DNA from: Thalassotalea_H castellviae
GTDB lineage: Bacteria > Pseudomonadota > Gammaproteobacteria > Enterobacterales > Alteromonadaceae
Reading direction: 5' to 3'
Length of the DNA stretch: 64,000 nt
Assembly (NCBI RefSeq): GCF_031846185.1
Contig: NZ_JAVRIF010000009.1
Coordinates: 100,889 to 164,888, forward strand
The notes under the pieces were generated by a model. That model was not told where the DNA came from. It did not search any database and saw only the letters and a program-made list of their open reading frames with translations. The position numbers and the translations under genes were made by a program. Positions within the stretch are counted from its first letter, which is position 1. Each line of letters starts with the position of its first letter. Shown piece after piece: positions 1 through 9,292 of the stretch.

Positions 1-953
1 AGCAACTTGATTACGCGCAAACTCAAGGAATTAATTTTCTTGATACCGCAGAGTTGTATGCTGTACCTCCTTCGGAAGATACCTATGGTAAAACCGAAAC
101 CATCATTGGCAATTGGCTAAAAGCTAACCCATCTCGTCGTAAAGAAATCGTCCTTGCCTCAAAAATTGCAGGGCCAGGCTTATCTTATATTCGCGACAAT
201 AGTGAAATTAACAGTAAAACGATTGTCGAAGCCGTTGAAGCCTCCCTTAAACGCCTGCAAACTGATTATATTGATTTATATCAATTACATTGGCCAAATT
301 ATACTTCACCTCATTTCGGTAAACATTGGCCTAACAATGTTCATTACACGAGTTTTAATGCTGAACAACAAACCGAAAAAATGCTCGATATTTTACAAGG
401 ATTGTCGCATTGCATGGCCGCAGGAAAAATTCGTCACTGTGGATTATCAAATGATACACCTTGGGGAATAAACCAGTATTTACGTTTAAGTGAGCAACAC
501 AATTTGCCGCGTATGGTTTCCATTCAAAATGAATTTAGCTTATTACACACCAAAGATTGGCCATATCTCATTGAAAACTGTGTACATGAAGACATTGCTT
601 ATTTACCTTGGTCACCATTAGCAACTGGCTTACTTACTGGAAAATACCTTAACGGCAACATTCCCAAAGGCAGTCGTTGGACCTTTATGCAACGCAATGG
701 TCTCTTTAGAGATACGCCTAATACACATAAAGCCGTACAAGCATTTGTTGATTTGGCTAAACAACATAACTTAACGCCGGCTTCATTAGCATTAGGATGG
801 GTGGATCAAGTGAATGGCGTAACATCTACCATAATTGGAGCGACAAGTATGAAACAATTAAAAGAGAATATTCATGCATTTAAAGCTCCTTTATCCGAAG
901 AAATCATTAAAGATATTGGAGAAATTTTACAACAGCACCCTTCACCTTTTTAA
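1..953 (+). CDS. Aldo/keto reductase, Tas-like (5' end outside window)
   Basis: NAD(P)H-dependent aldo/keto reductase that would reduce an aldehyde or ketone in the cytoplasm. The reading frame is open from base 3, so the true start lies before the window and about 316 residues are visible. The first visible residues include the FLDTAELY segment, which carries the catalytic Asp and Tyr. The catalytic Lys is in ASKIAG and the His in YQLHWPN. The C-terminal NADP-binding region (IIGATSMKQLKEN) is intact. Length and motifs fit the Tas/YajO subfamily. The substrate cannot be told from sequence. A clear terminator follows. Confidence 0.85.
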   Translation, partial: QLDYAQTQGINFLDTAELYAVPPSEDTYGKTETIIGNWLKANPSRRKEIVLASKIAGPGLSYIRDNSEINSKTIVEAVEASLKRLQTDYIDLYQLHWPNYTSPHFGKHWPNNVHYTSFNAEQQTEKMLDILQGLSHCMAAGKIRHCGLSNDTPWGINQYLRLSEQHNLPRMVSIQNEFSLLHTKDWPYLIENCVHEDIAYLPWSPLATGLLTGKYLNGNIPKGSRWTFMQRNGLFRDTPNTHKAVQAFVDLAKQHNLTPASLALGWVDQVNGVTSTIIGATSMKQLKENIHAFKAPLSEEIIKDIGEILQQHPSPF

Positions 954-983
954 GAAAGGTAAATCTAGTTTTTTAATATAACG

Positions 984-1020
984 AGTCCTTACTGTGCAAA
1001 ATCGGTTAAGGGCTTTTTTA
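984..1020 (+). terminator. Rho-independent terminator of the aldo/keto reductase gene
   Basis: An 8-bp stem (AGTCCTTA at 984-991 with TAAGGGCT at 1007-1014, one G-U pair) is followed directly by a T run. It lies 30 bases after the stop codon. Confidence 0.75.
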
Positions 1021-1151
1021 TCAATGCATTTTAACGAATGAAAAGTTACATCAATTGTTACTAATTTTGTCACAGCCCCGTTCTTAATTGATTCGACATG
1101 AAAAGCTTTGTAACCTAGTATGGTAATCACTATAAATCATTAATTTTTATT

Positions 1152-2255
1152 ATGAACTACAAAATCAGCTTATTGCTTTTCACTTTTTCTCTCATTACAT
1201 CTCCCGTTTTAATGGCTTTTCAACATAATGGTGAAACACTCCCTCCACCAAGAAAATTAACAGAAGAACAAGCAAAAGTTGCGGCAGATAATTACCAAAA
1301 ATACTGCGCTTTGTGTCATGGTGAAGATAGACAAGGACATGTGAATGATCATGCCCCTTCTTTACGCAGTAAGAGTTTAATGGAGTCTGGCGTTGCCCAT
1401 CAAATTTTAAGACCTATGTCTTACGGGAGAAATGGTACTGCCATGGGTGGCTACCTTGATGAAGTAGGCGGACCTATGACATTAGCAGAAACTTGGGATT
1501 TAACCTATTGGTTGTTTGAACAAGCAGGAGTCGAACGTCTAAAGTTTTCAACCAACCCCGTGACTGGCGATATCAAAAAAGGTGAAAAAGCTTACCTTGA
1601 AAACTGTACAACATGCCACGGTGTTAATGGTGAAGGAGTTACCGCGCCAGCGTTAGGTAATCAATCAGCATTAGCCCACAATACTGATGAATTTATTCGT
1701 CATGCTATTCGTAACGGTCGCCAAGGCACGCCAATGCCGGCTTTTAAAGATAAATTACCTGCCGAAGACATTGATAACATCACTGCATTTTTACGCAGTA
1801 AAGCACTTGGTTGGAAAGATGAAAAACCGATATTAAAAGCCTTACCTAAACCAGAAGAATACGTATTCAATCCTGAAGGTGATGATCCAAACTTTGATTT
1901 AACAGAAGATAACTACGTTTCATCTGAAGAGTTATTTGCAGCCTTAGAAGCGAAGAACAGAATGGTCTTAATTGATACACGCGTAACCTCTGTTTGGCAA
2001 AATGCCCATATTGAAGGCTCAATCCCCTTCCCTTATTACGCAGACACGGATATCATCAAAACCGTTGCTGGCATACCAAAAGACGTGCAAATAGTCGCTT
2101 ATTGTTCTTGTCCGCGAGCAGCAGCCGACTACACCATCAAAAAATTAGAAAATTTAGGCTACACCCGTACCGCCGTATTATATGAAGGCATTTTTGGCTG
2201 GATGAATCAAGGTTATCCAGTGATGCGTGGTGATATAAAAGACGTACAAGATTAG
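1152..2255 (+). CDS. Secreted diheme cytochrome c fused to a rhodanese domain
   Basis: Probable periplasmic electron-transfer and sulfur-handling protein, 367 residues. A signal peptide covers residues 1-22. Two class I cytochrome c domains follow: CALCH (Cys52, Cys55, His56) with Met98 as likely axial ligand, and CTTCH (Cys152, Cys155, His156) with Met195 in GTPMPAF. A rhodanese domain occupies about 255-360 with the active-site loop CSCPR (Cys318, and a second Cys320). The cytochrome and rhodanese assignments are firm from motifs. The combined role, such as oxidation or relay of a sulfane sulfur species, is inference. No sox or dsr genes lie nearby. It is transcribed alone, between the terminator upstream and the DUF1289 gene. 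Confidence 0.85.
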   Translation: MNYKISLLLFTFSLITSPVLMAFQHNGETLPPPRKLTEEQAKVAADNYQKYCALCHGEDRQGHVNDHAPSLRSKSLMESGVAHQILRPMSYGRNGTAMGGYLDEVGGPMTLAETWDLTYWLFEQAGVERLKFSTNPVTGDIKKGEKAYLENCTTCHGVNGEGVTAPALGNQSALAHNTDEFIRHAIRNGRQGTPMPAFKDKLPAEDIDNITAFLRSKALGWKDEKPILKALPKPEEYVFNPEGDDPNFDLTEDNYVSSEELFAALEAKNRMVLIDTRVTSVWQNAHIEGSIPFPYYADTDIIKTVAGIPKDVQIVAYCSCPRAAADYTIKKLENLGYTRTAVLYEGIFGWMNQGYPVMRGDIKDVQD

Positions 2256-2380
2256 CATGGCGAAAACGTAATGTAGCAGTAATAAGAGAATGATTACCGC
2301 TTTTACTGAATAAACTGCTATCATGCTGCCGGATTAAAAGTGGTTTATTTACCCGTTGCTATTAATTGAGTAAAACTTGT

Positions 2381-2578
2381 ATGTTTGTCGGAAATAATAA
2401 TCAAATCATCACGCCGTGTATTGGTCAATGTCACTTAGACGCATCAAATGTTTGTAATGGTTGCTATCGAACGTCGTCAGAAATTACTTCATGGATAGAT
2501 AAGTCAGATGATGAAAAAATTGCCATTGTGATCCGCTGTAAAAAACATATTGAAGCTAAGCAAAATACAAGTTACTAA
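2381..2578 (+). CDS. DUF1289 cysteine-rich small protein
   Basis: Small protein of about 65 residues with the DUF1289 pattern PCIGQCHLD...VCNGCYRTSSEI..W. Four cysteines are placed as a probable metal or Fe-S site. Function is unknown for the family. A TTG codon in frame at 2366 would add five residues (SKTC region); the ATG at 2381 is chosen because it is a standard start with a GAG-like ribosome site about ten bases upstream. Both starts retain the whole domain. Confidence 0.75.
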   Translation: MFVGNNNQIITPCIGQCHLDASNVCNGCYRTSSEITSWIDKSDDEKIAIVIRCKKHIEAKQNTSY

Positions 2579-2661
2579 CAGCAAACCATGACATAAAAAC
2601 CACTGACTTTCGACGCCCTGACTCAATGTGATCCTGAGGGTTAGCTTAAAATCCTTAAATA

Positions 2662-4020
2662 TCAGGTAAAAATTCTTTTCGCCCAACGCGCCAAACCTAC
2701 AGTAACACTACCGAAATGATCACCAATCACCAATGGAATACCAGGCATTTGCGCTGTTAAGTAATCATTTAACACCGGTGATTTTGCCGTGCCGCCAGTG
2801 ACAAAAATAACATCTGGTTGGCAACCGGCTTGTTTTACCGCACTGTCCATCATTTGGCTAATTTGCCTAAGTTGACTGTTGCTTGCCTCAAGCATTAACC
2901 CTCGCGAAACTTCAACACTTAATTGATGATCAATTTCATCTAACGCTATGTTTGCTTCATGTGCCTCTGTTAAAGCTATTTTTGCTTGCTCTGCACCATT
3001 CACTAAACAATAACTCAACTTTTGATCATGTACTTTTAATAATCGTTCAAATATATCGGGCTCTGCAGCATCGCGTTTTAATTGCTCTAAAAAACGACGG
3101 TTTGCTTGACTATAAAACTCGGTTTGTAGATTGACATTATTAATAGCCACCGCTTGATTGTAACTATTCACCGGCATAGGTTTCCCCGTTTTTAAGTAAC
3201 TATTCATACCAAGGCTAGGCATGATCCCTTTTAACGCTAATTGAATGTCAAAATCATTCCCGCCAATGCGTACACCACTATGTGATAATAAATGTGCGCT
3301 TCTATCGGTACTTTCTCGAAACTCAGGTCCCATTAATAACATTGAGCAATCGGTTGTCCCACCACCAATATCTACAACTAATACTTTCGTTTCTTGGCTA
3401 AGTGAGGCTTCATATTCAAAACCTGCGGCGACAGGTTCAAACTGAAATTCAACGTCTTTAAAACCGATTTGCTTTGCTGCATTGGTTAACACGTTAATGG
3501 CTTGCCGATTACTTTCTTCACCTTTTAGCCCTTGGAAATTAATCGGTCTGCCGATCACAGCTTTCGTGATGTCTTTTTGTAAGGCCTGTTCAGCATGTGT
3601 TTTAATGTTCATCATCATGGCGGCAACAATATCTTCAAATAAGTGAATTTGTGCTTCAACTAAACCACTTGCCCCTAAAAATGACTTAGGCGATTTGATG
3701 TAATAGCCTTCTTCTGGGTCATTTAGGTAATTATCGAGTGCCGTTTGCCCAAAAGACAGTTCAGGTGAAATACCATCAAGTTTAAGCTCTCGAATAATGT
3801 TTTGACTACGTTGTAAAGATAATCCCCTTCTCGCTTTGAAATCAGCTTGTGCACTTTCTGGTAAACGTTGATAGAGCCAATGACTAATAATGTCGCGACT
3901 TGGTGAATATAAAGTAGAAGGAGTAAAGCGGCCATGGTCACCTAGTGATAAAATTGTTGGCTGATCATTATTCATAACACCTACAGCACAATTTGACGTA
4001 CCATAATCAAAACCTATCAT
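2662..4020 (-). CDS. yegD: Hsp70-family molecular chaperone, YegD-like
   Basis: ATPase of the actin/Hsp70 superfamily, 452 residues, close to the usual YegD length of about 450. The protein opens with MIGFDYGTSNCAVGV (phosphate 1 loop). It has VVDIGGGTTDCSM (phosphate 2) and VFVTGGTAKSP (adenosine motif). The C-terminal substrate-binding lid of DnaK is absent, as in YegD. The frame is open further upstream to 4092, but those 24 residues do not belong to the family, so the ATG at 4020 is taken as the start. It is a single gene with no co-chaperone neighbour. The role in this cell is unknown. Confidence 0.85.
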   Translation of the reverse strand: MIGFDYGTSNCAVGVMNNDQPTILSLGDHGRFTPSTLYSPSRDIISHWLYQRLPESAQADFKARRGLSLQRSQNIIRELKLDGISPELSFGQTALDNYLNDPEEGYYIKSPKSFLGASGLVEAQIHLFEDIVAAMMMNIKTHAEQALQKDITKAVIGRPINFQGLKGEESNRQAINVLTNAAKQIGFKDVEFQFEPVAAGFEYEASLSQETKVLVVDIGGGTTDCSMLLMGPEFRESTDRSAHLLSHSGVRIGGNDFDIQLALKGIMPSLGMNSYLKTGKPMPVNSYNQAVAINNVNLQTEFYSQANRRFLEQLKRDAAEPDIFERLLKVHDQKLSYCLVNGAEQAKIALTEAHEANIALDEIDHQLSVEVSRGLMLEASNSQLRQISQMMDSAVKQAGCQPDVIFVTGGTAKSPVLNDYLTAQMPGIPLVIGDHFGSVTVGLARWAKRIFT

Positions 4021-4180
4021 GACTTTTATCCCACCACTACTCAATAAAAAGGCTGCGTAGAATACTGGGGAATAAAGATAAGTACAAGCCAACCTCCCAT
4101 ATTTTACCGCCTTGTTGTGTTAAACGAGCAGAAATTTAAGCTTTGCAAGCGAGCTAAATTCACCTGTTTTTTATGGTATA

Positions 4181-4591
4181 GTGATACAAATAATGAATTG
4201 GGTAGAGTCATTGAAAGCCTGTAATCAATGTGGAAAATGTTGTATCAAATATGGTGATGGCGGCATAGAAGCAACCGTTGAAGAAATTGATATGTGGGCA
4301 ATATTTCGACCAAATATATATCAATATGTCCGAGAATATAAACTTTGGTTCGATCCTGACACTCAACAACAATTAAGCCAATGCCCGTTTTTAGAAAAAC
4401 TTCCCAATCAAAAAGCTAATGAGCCAGTAAAATATAGTTGTGGGATTTATGAAGATCGCCCAGAAGATTGTCGCTTATATCCCAGCAGTATTAATGAAAT
4501 GATCCGTGATGAGTGTGAAATGATTGAAACTGTTGATTTAACACACCCTAAACAAGCGCAAGTAGCATTTGAAAAACTAATCGACCATTAA
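4181..4591 (+). CDS. YkgJ-family cysteine cluster protein
   Basis: Protein of 132-136 residues with the zinc/iron-chelating cluster pattern of the YkgJ/UPF0153 type: ACNQCGKCC near the N-terminus, then a central Cys in CPFLE, then SCGIY and PEDCRLYP. It probably binds a metal or Fe-S cluster; no reaction is known. The start may be GTG 4181 or ATG 4193 (MNWVESLKACNQC). It is divergent from the yegD-like gene and convergent with the permease gene. Confidence 0.75.
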   Translation: MIQIMNWVESLKACNQCGKCCIKYGDGGIEATVEEIDMWAIFRPNIYQYVREYKLWFDPDTQQQLSQCPFLEKLPNQKANEPVKYSCGIYEDRPEDCRLYPSSINEMIRDECEMIETVDLTHPKQAQVAFEKLIDH

Positions 4592-4645
4592 TGTATTATC
4601 CCGCTTTAGTATTGGTCGGTCATTGAATATAGACTATTAGCGCTC

Positions 4646-4669
4646 TGTCTGGTCACGTTTAACCAGACA
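4646..4669. terminator. Hairpin between convergent genes
   Basis: An 8-bp perfect inverted repeat (TGTCTGGT at 4646-4653, ACCAGACA at 4662-4669) sits between two convergent stop codons. There is no T run, so it is only a possible bidirectional terminator. Confidence 0.35.
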
Positions 4670-4689
4670 CTGTTAAGTGACACTTTCAG

Positions 4690-6519
4690 TTATAAATAAA
4701 TCCAACTTAATAAAAATGACAGCGTAACCCACATTAATAAAATGAGTGGGACACCAACCCGAATAAAATCAGAAAACTGATAACCACCAGCATTCATCAC
4801 TAAGATATTAGTTTTATAAGCCATTGGCGTAGCGTAACTTAAATTTGCGCCAAATAGTACGGCTAAAATAAACGGCTCTACCGGCAAGCCTAATTGAGTA
4901 GCAACTGAAATAGCAATAGGGGTACCAATAACCGCCGCAGCATTATTTGAGACAACATTGGTTAATACCGCTAGCATTAACATTAATGCCGACAAAACCC
5001 CCGCCGGCGGCAAATCGTACGCCAAGGCGACAAACATTTGCGCAATATAATCGGCACCACCGGTTTGCATCATTGCTGAACCCAAAGCTAAAGAAGCAAC
5101 AACAATTAAGACCACTTGGCTACTGAGCGCCACCGACAAATCTCGCCAGTCAAGACATTTAGTGATTAATAAAAATAATGTCCCGCACATTGCACTGATG
5201 GCAATAGGTAATAAGCCAAAAGCAGCAACCGCAATAACAAAAAATAACACCGCTAATGCCAACGGGGCTTTTTGTGAATAAGGCAACTCAGCTGCGCCAT
5301 CAATAATTAAAAAGCCTTGATTTTCTTTTAATTCATCAATTTGTTCAGATTCACCCTGCACTAATAACACATCGCCCGTTTGAATCGGTACATGTCCAAT
5401 ACTTCTTCGCCCTATTTCCATGGCATTGCCACCTCGATGCAAAGCAATAACCGATATGCCATAACGTTTGGCAAACTGAACTTCTTTTAAGGTTCGCCCG
5501 ACTAAACCTGACTGTTGTACGACAACGATTTCGGCCAAAGTTTGTTTTTCTGCATTCAAAGGATGATTTTCATCTACTTTATGACTACCAGAAAAAAGCG
5601 TGGTATGGGTTGCCGATTCGAATTCTTTTAATTGATCCGGATAATCTTTAACTAGTAAACGATCGCCTACTTTTAACTTAGTATCCGGAAAAGGTACAAT
5701 ATTTTGATATTCAGGGCTCCGCTGAACCGCTTGAATATTCATTTGTCCGTCGGTCATTTTTAAAACTTCTGCTACGGTAGTTCCATTAGCGATGCTTTCT
5801 TCATTGATATTTAAATAAGCGCTAAAAATACGTGGTGAGGTATCTGGTAATGACGGCGTACGTTTTGGCAATAACTTAGGCGCTATCAACCATAAATAAG
5901 CAATAGCAATGCTCGCAGCAATTAACGCAGGAGTAGCGAAGGCAAACATACTGATACGAGGCAACCCCATATCACTGGCCACACTAACCACTAATAAATT
6001 GGTAGAAGTACCAATTGTGGTTGTCATGCCACCGACGAGTGTTGCTAAGCCCATTGGTAACAACATTCCCGAAGTATCGGTTCGAGTTCTTAAAGCTACA
6101 TTCGTAAGTATCGGTAAAAACAAAACCACTATTGGAGTGTTATTAACGAAAGCACTTAAAAAGCCGGCAACAATTAAGGTGATCAGTAATGATAATCCTG
6201 GGCTTATTTTCCATAATTTAGCTAAATAACGTCCGACAGGGACTAAAGCCCCTGTTCTCACTAACGCATGACCAATAATCATTAAACCACAAACCGTGAT
6301 CAAGGCTTCGTGACCAAAACCAAAAAATAAAGATGAGGCTTCTAAATGAGTTCCGTTAATTTCGAAAGGAAAAATAGTAAACAATAAACATAAGATGACC
6401 AAAACGGCCAAAGACGAAGTTTCAAGTGGAATATCATCGCGACGGAAAAAATATAAAGCTACAACGGTAACTAACAACATTGCTAAAGCATGATTATTCG
6501 GTATATCAGGTATATTCAC
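4690..6519 (-). CDS. SLC13/DASS-type permease with two TrkA-C domains
   Basis: Inner-membrane anion or sodium-coupled symporter, 609 residues. About five membrane helices are followed by a soluble insert at roughly 220-400 holding two RCK_C (TrkA-C) regulatory domains (VGDRLLVKDYP and TGDVLLVQGES). A second membrane half follows. Helical re-entrant signatures are visible as VNNTPIVVLFLP in the first half and VVSNNAAAVIGTPIA in the second. This domain order is that of the YfbS/SAC1-like branch of the SLC13 family. The substrate (sulfate, dicarboxylate or other) cannot be assigned. It appears monocistronic. Confidence 0.85.
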   Translation of the reverse strand: MNIPDIPNNHALAMLLVTVVALYFFRRDDIPLETSSLAVLVILCLLFTIFPFEINGTHLEASSLFFGFGHEALITVCGLMIIGHALVRTGALVPVGRYLAKLWKISPGLSLLITLIVAGFLSAFVNNTPIVVLFLPILTNVALRTRTDTSGMLLPMGLATLVGGMTTTIGTSTNLLVVSVASDMGLPRISMFAFATPALIAASIAIAYLWLIAPKLLPKRTPSLPDTSPRIFSAYLNINEESIANGTTVAEVLKMTDGQMNIQAVQRSPEYQNIVPFPDTKLKVGDRLLVKDYPDQLKEFESATHTTLFSGSHKVDENHPLNAEKQTLAEIVVVQQSGLVGRTLKEVQFAKRYGISVIALHRGGNAMEIGRRSIGHVPIQTGDVLLVQGESEQIDELKENQGFLIIDGAAELPYSQKAPLALAVLFFVIAVAAFGLLPIAISAMCGTLFLLITKCLDWRDLSVALSSQVVLIVVASLALGSAMMQTGGADYIAQMFVALAYDLPPAGVLSALMLMLAVLTNVVSNNAAAVIGTPIAISVATQLGLPVEPFILAVLFGANLSYATPMAYKTNILVMNAGGYQFSDFIRVGVPLILLMWVTLSFLLSWIYL

Positions 6520-6705
6520 TATTTTTCAACTTACGCCAGTATCACGAATATAATTCGCTAAATTATCAATAACGTTAGCATTACCTTATTTAAAAAGCGA
6601 TGCTGTTGCAAAAAAAGAATCCATGCTAAAAGAGTAAAGTTAAAACAAGCGCTTAAATTTTACATAAAAATAATAGTCATTAGCCTTGTTTATAAATGGC
6701 TATCA

Positions 6706-7611
6706 TTAAATCTTCAATTTATTTAATTCAATTGAAATATGCGAAACTTGCGGTAAAATTTCTTTAACAATGGCTTTATATTCGGCTATTTTTAGCGGTT
6801 TATTTGATGATAAGGATAACATAGCTGATTGGTGAGAACTGGCTATCTTCCAGACATGAATATCATGTATAACAGTATTTTTCTCATTCATAGCTATAGA
6901 AACTTTCTCTAAGGTTGAAGTTTCTACAGACTTATCTAAAAGTATCGCGCTTGATTCTTTTATTAAACCAAAAGACCAGTGAAATATAACCATCGCCCCA
7001 ACGATTCCCATTAATGGGTCTATCCACACTATTCCAATATATTTACCGATTAATAGCGCGACAATAGCAAGAACAGAAGTCAATGTGTCGGCTAAGACGT
7101 GGAGATAAGCGGCTTTCATGTTTTGATCATGGTGATGGTGTGAATGATCATGATGGTGATGGTGATCTTTTAAAATCAAAGCTGACACTAAATTAACCAA
7201 AAGACCAATGAACGCCACGATAATTGCTTCACTAAACTGAATATTCTGTGGTTCAACAAGTCGCTGAATTGATTCAATGATCATCATAAGTGCAACTATG
7301 CCTAACGCAACAGCACTCGCGAATCCCCCAAGATAATTCACTTTTCCTGTGCCAAAACTAAATGACTTATTGTTCATATGCTTCTTGGCATAATGATAGG
7401 CAAATAATGTGATCAGAAATGCGGCTGAATGAGTCCCCATATGCCAACCATCGGCAAGTAATGCCATAGAGCCTGACCACGTGCCAGCAGCAATTTCAAG
7501 GGTCATTATCAGTGTAGTTAACCAAAATACAATTTTTACTTTATGTGTGTTTTTGGCGTTATCTACACCAAAATCATGAGAATGTTGCCATTGTATTGTT
7601 GAATCACTCAC
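6706..7611 (-). CDS. dmeF: Cation diffusion facilitator, DmeF-like Co/Ni/Zn exporter
   Basis: Inner-membrane divalent metal efflux protein of 301 residues that exchanges metal for protons. Six membrane helices are apparent. The metal-site motifs ADGWHMGTHS (helix 2) and HVLADTLTSV (helix 5) are present. A cytoplasmic His-rich loop (about residues 149-164, nearly all His and Asp) lies between helices 4 and 5. The N-terminal QWQHSHDFG segment is typical of DmeF. The divergent neighbour is a broken RcnR-type repressor, with a CsoR-family-like operator between them. Cobalt and nickel are the likely substrates by family; zinc cannot be excluded. Confidence 0.85.
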   Translation of the reverse strand: MSDSTIQWQHSHDFGVDNAKNTHKVKIVFWLTTLIMTLEIAAGTWSGSMALLADGWHMGTHSAAFLITLFAYHYAKKHMNNKSFSFGTGKVNYLGGFASAVALGIVALMMIIESIQRLVEPQNIQFSEAIIVAFIGLLVNLVSALILKDHHHHHDHSHHHHDQNMKAAYLHVLADTLTSVLAIVALLIGKYIGIVWIDPLMGIVGAMVIFHWSFGLIKESSAILLDKSVETSTLEKVSIAMNEKNTVIHDIHVWKIASSHQSAMLSLSSNKPLKIAEYKAIVKEILPQVSHISIELNKLKI

Positions 7612-7666
7612 TTTATTTCCTTAACTATTGAAACATGAATATTGAAGATGACTTAAGCTTAATAAC

Positions 7667-7685
7667 ATACCCCCGCTGAGTATAT
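7667..7685. promoter_or_regulatory. CsoR/RcnR-type operator in the dmeF promoter
   Basis: The stretch ATACCCCCGCTGAGTATAT has the form known for RcnR and FrmR operators: an ATAC/GTAT inverted repeat enclosing a C (or G) tract. It sits 56-74 bases upstream of dmeF and just before the repressor remnant. Recognition by an RcnR-like protein is inferred. Confidence 0.55.
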
Positions 7686-7704
7686 TTAAAAAGTAAAAAA
7701 TTAC

Positions 7705-7979
7705 ATATTTCATACACATAAAGATCAAAAGAAACTCATAAATCGAGTCAGGTGGGTAAAAGATCAATTGATTTCATGACAAAACACCTTAATAATCATT
7801 CGAATAGTATGGCGGTATTACAACAAATAATGGCTTTAAAAGGCGCTGTAAACGGATTAATGAAAAAGTTGTTGGAAGCTCATTTGTGTGAGCATTTAGG
7901 CTCTAAAAATTTAACAGCCAAAAGACGTAAAGAAGAAGTCGAACAAGTCATTATACTGCTTAAAAGTTACTTAAAATAA
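7705..7979 (+). pseudogene. Decayed RcnR/FrmR-type metal-responsive repressor
   Basis: Reading from 7705, the product aligns without gaps to about 90-residue RcnR proteins only if one base is restored near 7775 and the start codon ATA at 7705 is read as ATG. The first part (HTHKDQKKLINRV) is in one frame and ends at TGA 7777. The rest (TKHLNNHS...AVLQQIMALKGAVNGLM...) continues in another frame to 7979. The position of the metal-ligand Cys35 is Ser, and the conserved Gly20 of the IxGQ motif is Asp; His3, His60 and His64 equivalents remain. A truncated product could start at GTG 7752 or ATG 7776 but would lack helix 1. Sequencing error could explain the frameshift, not the Cys loss. Confidence 0.75.
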
Positions 7980-8095
7980 TGAGAGATAAGTACCTTAAAA
8001 AACACGGCAAATATACGCACAAGGGTGTTGTAAATCGCTTGCCTAGTGTTTAAAAATATGAATAGTTAACGGCACTTAAAACCTTAACAAATATA

Positions 8096-9292
8096 TTACT
8101 GACGATTCTTAGGTTTAAAATTTAAGATGGAAACAGGTACTGTTTTTTTCACGGGAAATTCGTCAAAAGCTTTACGTGAAATAATACGACCCAATCGGCT
8201 TTCAATAGCACATAACTCACGAAAGTTATCCTTAGAGACCAAAGAAATAGCTTCACCGCTTTCACCTGCCCGTCCCGTTCTGCCTATGCGATGAATATAA
8301 TCTTCAACTTTTGCTGGTAAATCATAATTTATTACCCGTGCTAAATCGCCTATATCAATACCTCGTGCGGCGATCCCCGTCGACACTAAAAAGTCAATTT
8401 TACCGGATTTAAAATCATTTAAAATACGCTCTCTTATTTCTTGCGTACGACCACTGTGAATACATTGTGCTTTAATACCGCGTTTTTCTAATTGGCTTAC
8501 CAGTTTTGCAGCCCCATGTTTTGTTTCAATAAAAATTAGCGCTTGTTGCCAATTGAATTTCTGAATCAAAAAACTGAGTAATGCTGATTTATTGCTTTTA
8601 TCTGTCGTTACTAACCATTGATCAATTTTCGGCTGAGAAGCACTGTCTAAAGCAATAGAAATTTCACGTGCTTGCTGGTCAATGGCGCGCTTTGCCAATG
8701 CACGAACATCTTCAGACATCGTTGCTGAAAACAGTAAATTTTGTCGAGAACTTGGTAAACGTTCTATAATTTTATTAATGTCATCAATAAACCCCATATC
8801 CAACATTCTGTCGGCTTCGTCTAATACTAACACCTCTAATTCGTCAAAATGTAAAAGCCGTTGATGAGCTAAATCTAAAAGTCTACCCGGAGTAGCAACG
8901 AGAATATCTACGCCCCAAATTAAGCGTTGCTTCTGTGGCTCAATATCTGTTCCTCCGTAAACTGCCAAAGAACTAACTTCTAGGTACTTAGTATATTGGG
9001 CAATACTCGCTTCAACTTGTATGGCCAATTCACGGGTGGGTGTAAGGACAAGTGCGCGAATACGTTTACCACGCAAGGTTTTATCATGATTAAATTTTTC
9101 AAGCAAAGGAAGTACAAAACTAGCGGTTTTACCTGTACCTGTTTGTGCTGCAGCAATTAAATCTTTTCCAGATAAAACAACTGGGATTGCTTGTTGTTGA
9201 ATCGGTGTGGGCTTGGTATATCCTAATTCAGCAACGGTTTTTAATAATGCGTCAGATAACCCCAGTGTTGAAAACGGCATAGTGTTATCCAT
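8096..9292 (-). CDS. rhlE: DEAD-box RNA helicase, RhlE-like
   Basis: ATP-dependent RNA helicase of 398 residues. All core motifs are visible: Q motif (PTPIQQQAIP), motif I AAQTGTGKT, PTRELA, TPGR, DEAD, SAT, and HRIGRTGRAG near the end of domain 2. The C-terminal tail is short and basic. Members act in ribosome assembly, RNA decay and cold adaptation. The start overlaps the end of the upstream DUF1456 gene by 8 bases, which indicates translational coupling in a ybiT-DUF1456-rhlE operon. An alternative start is Met5 (MPFSTLGL). Confidence 0.9.
   Translation of the reverse strand: MDNTMPFSTLGLSDALLKTVAELGYTKPTPIQQQAIPVVLSGKDLIAAAQTGTGKTASFVLPLLEKFNHDKTLRGKRIRALVLTPTRELAIQVEASIAQYTKYLEVSSLAVYGGTDIEPQKQRLIWGVDILVATPGRLLDLAHQRLLHFDELEVLVLDEADRMLDMGFIDDINKIIERLPSSRQNLLFSATMSEDVRALAKRAIDQQAREISIALDSASQPKIDQWLVTTDKSNKSALLSFLIQKFNWQQALIFIETKHGAAKLVSQLEKRGIKAQCIHSGRTQEIRERILNDFKSGKIDFLVSTGIAARGIDIGDLARVINYDLPAKVEDYIHRIGRTGRAGESGEAISLVSKDNFRELCAIESRLGRIISRKAFDEFPVKKTVPVSILNFKPKNRQ

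Noticed and set aside
942..1130. 62-codon open frame on the minus strand
   Set aside because: It covers the terminator of the aldo/keto reductase gene and the promoter of the cytochrome gene; no family match.
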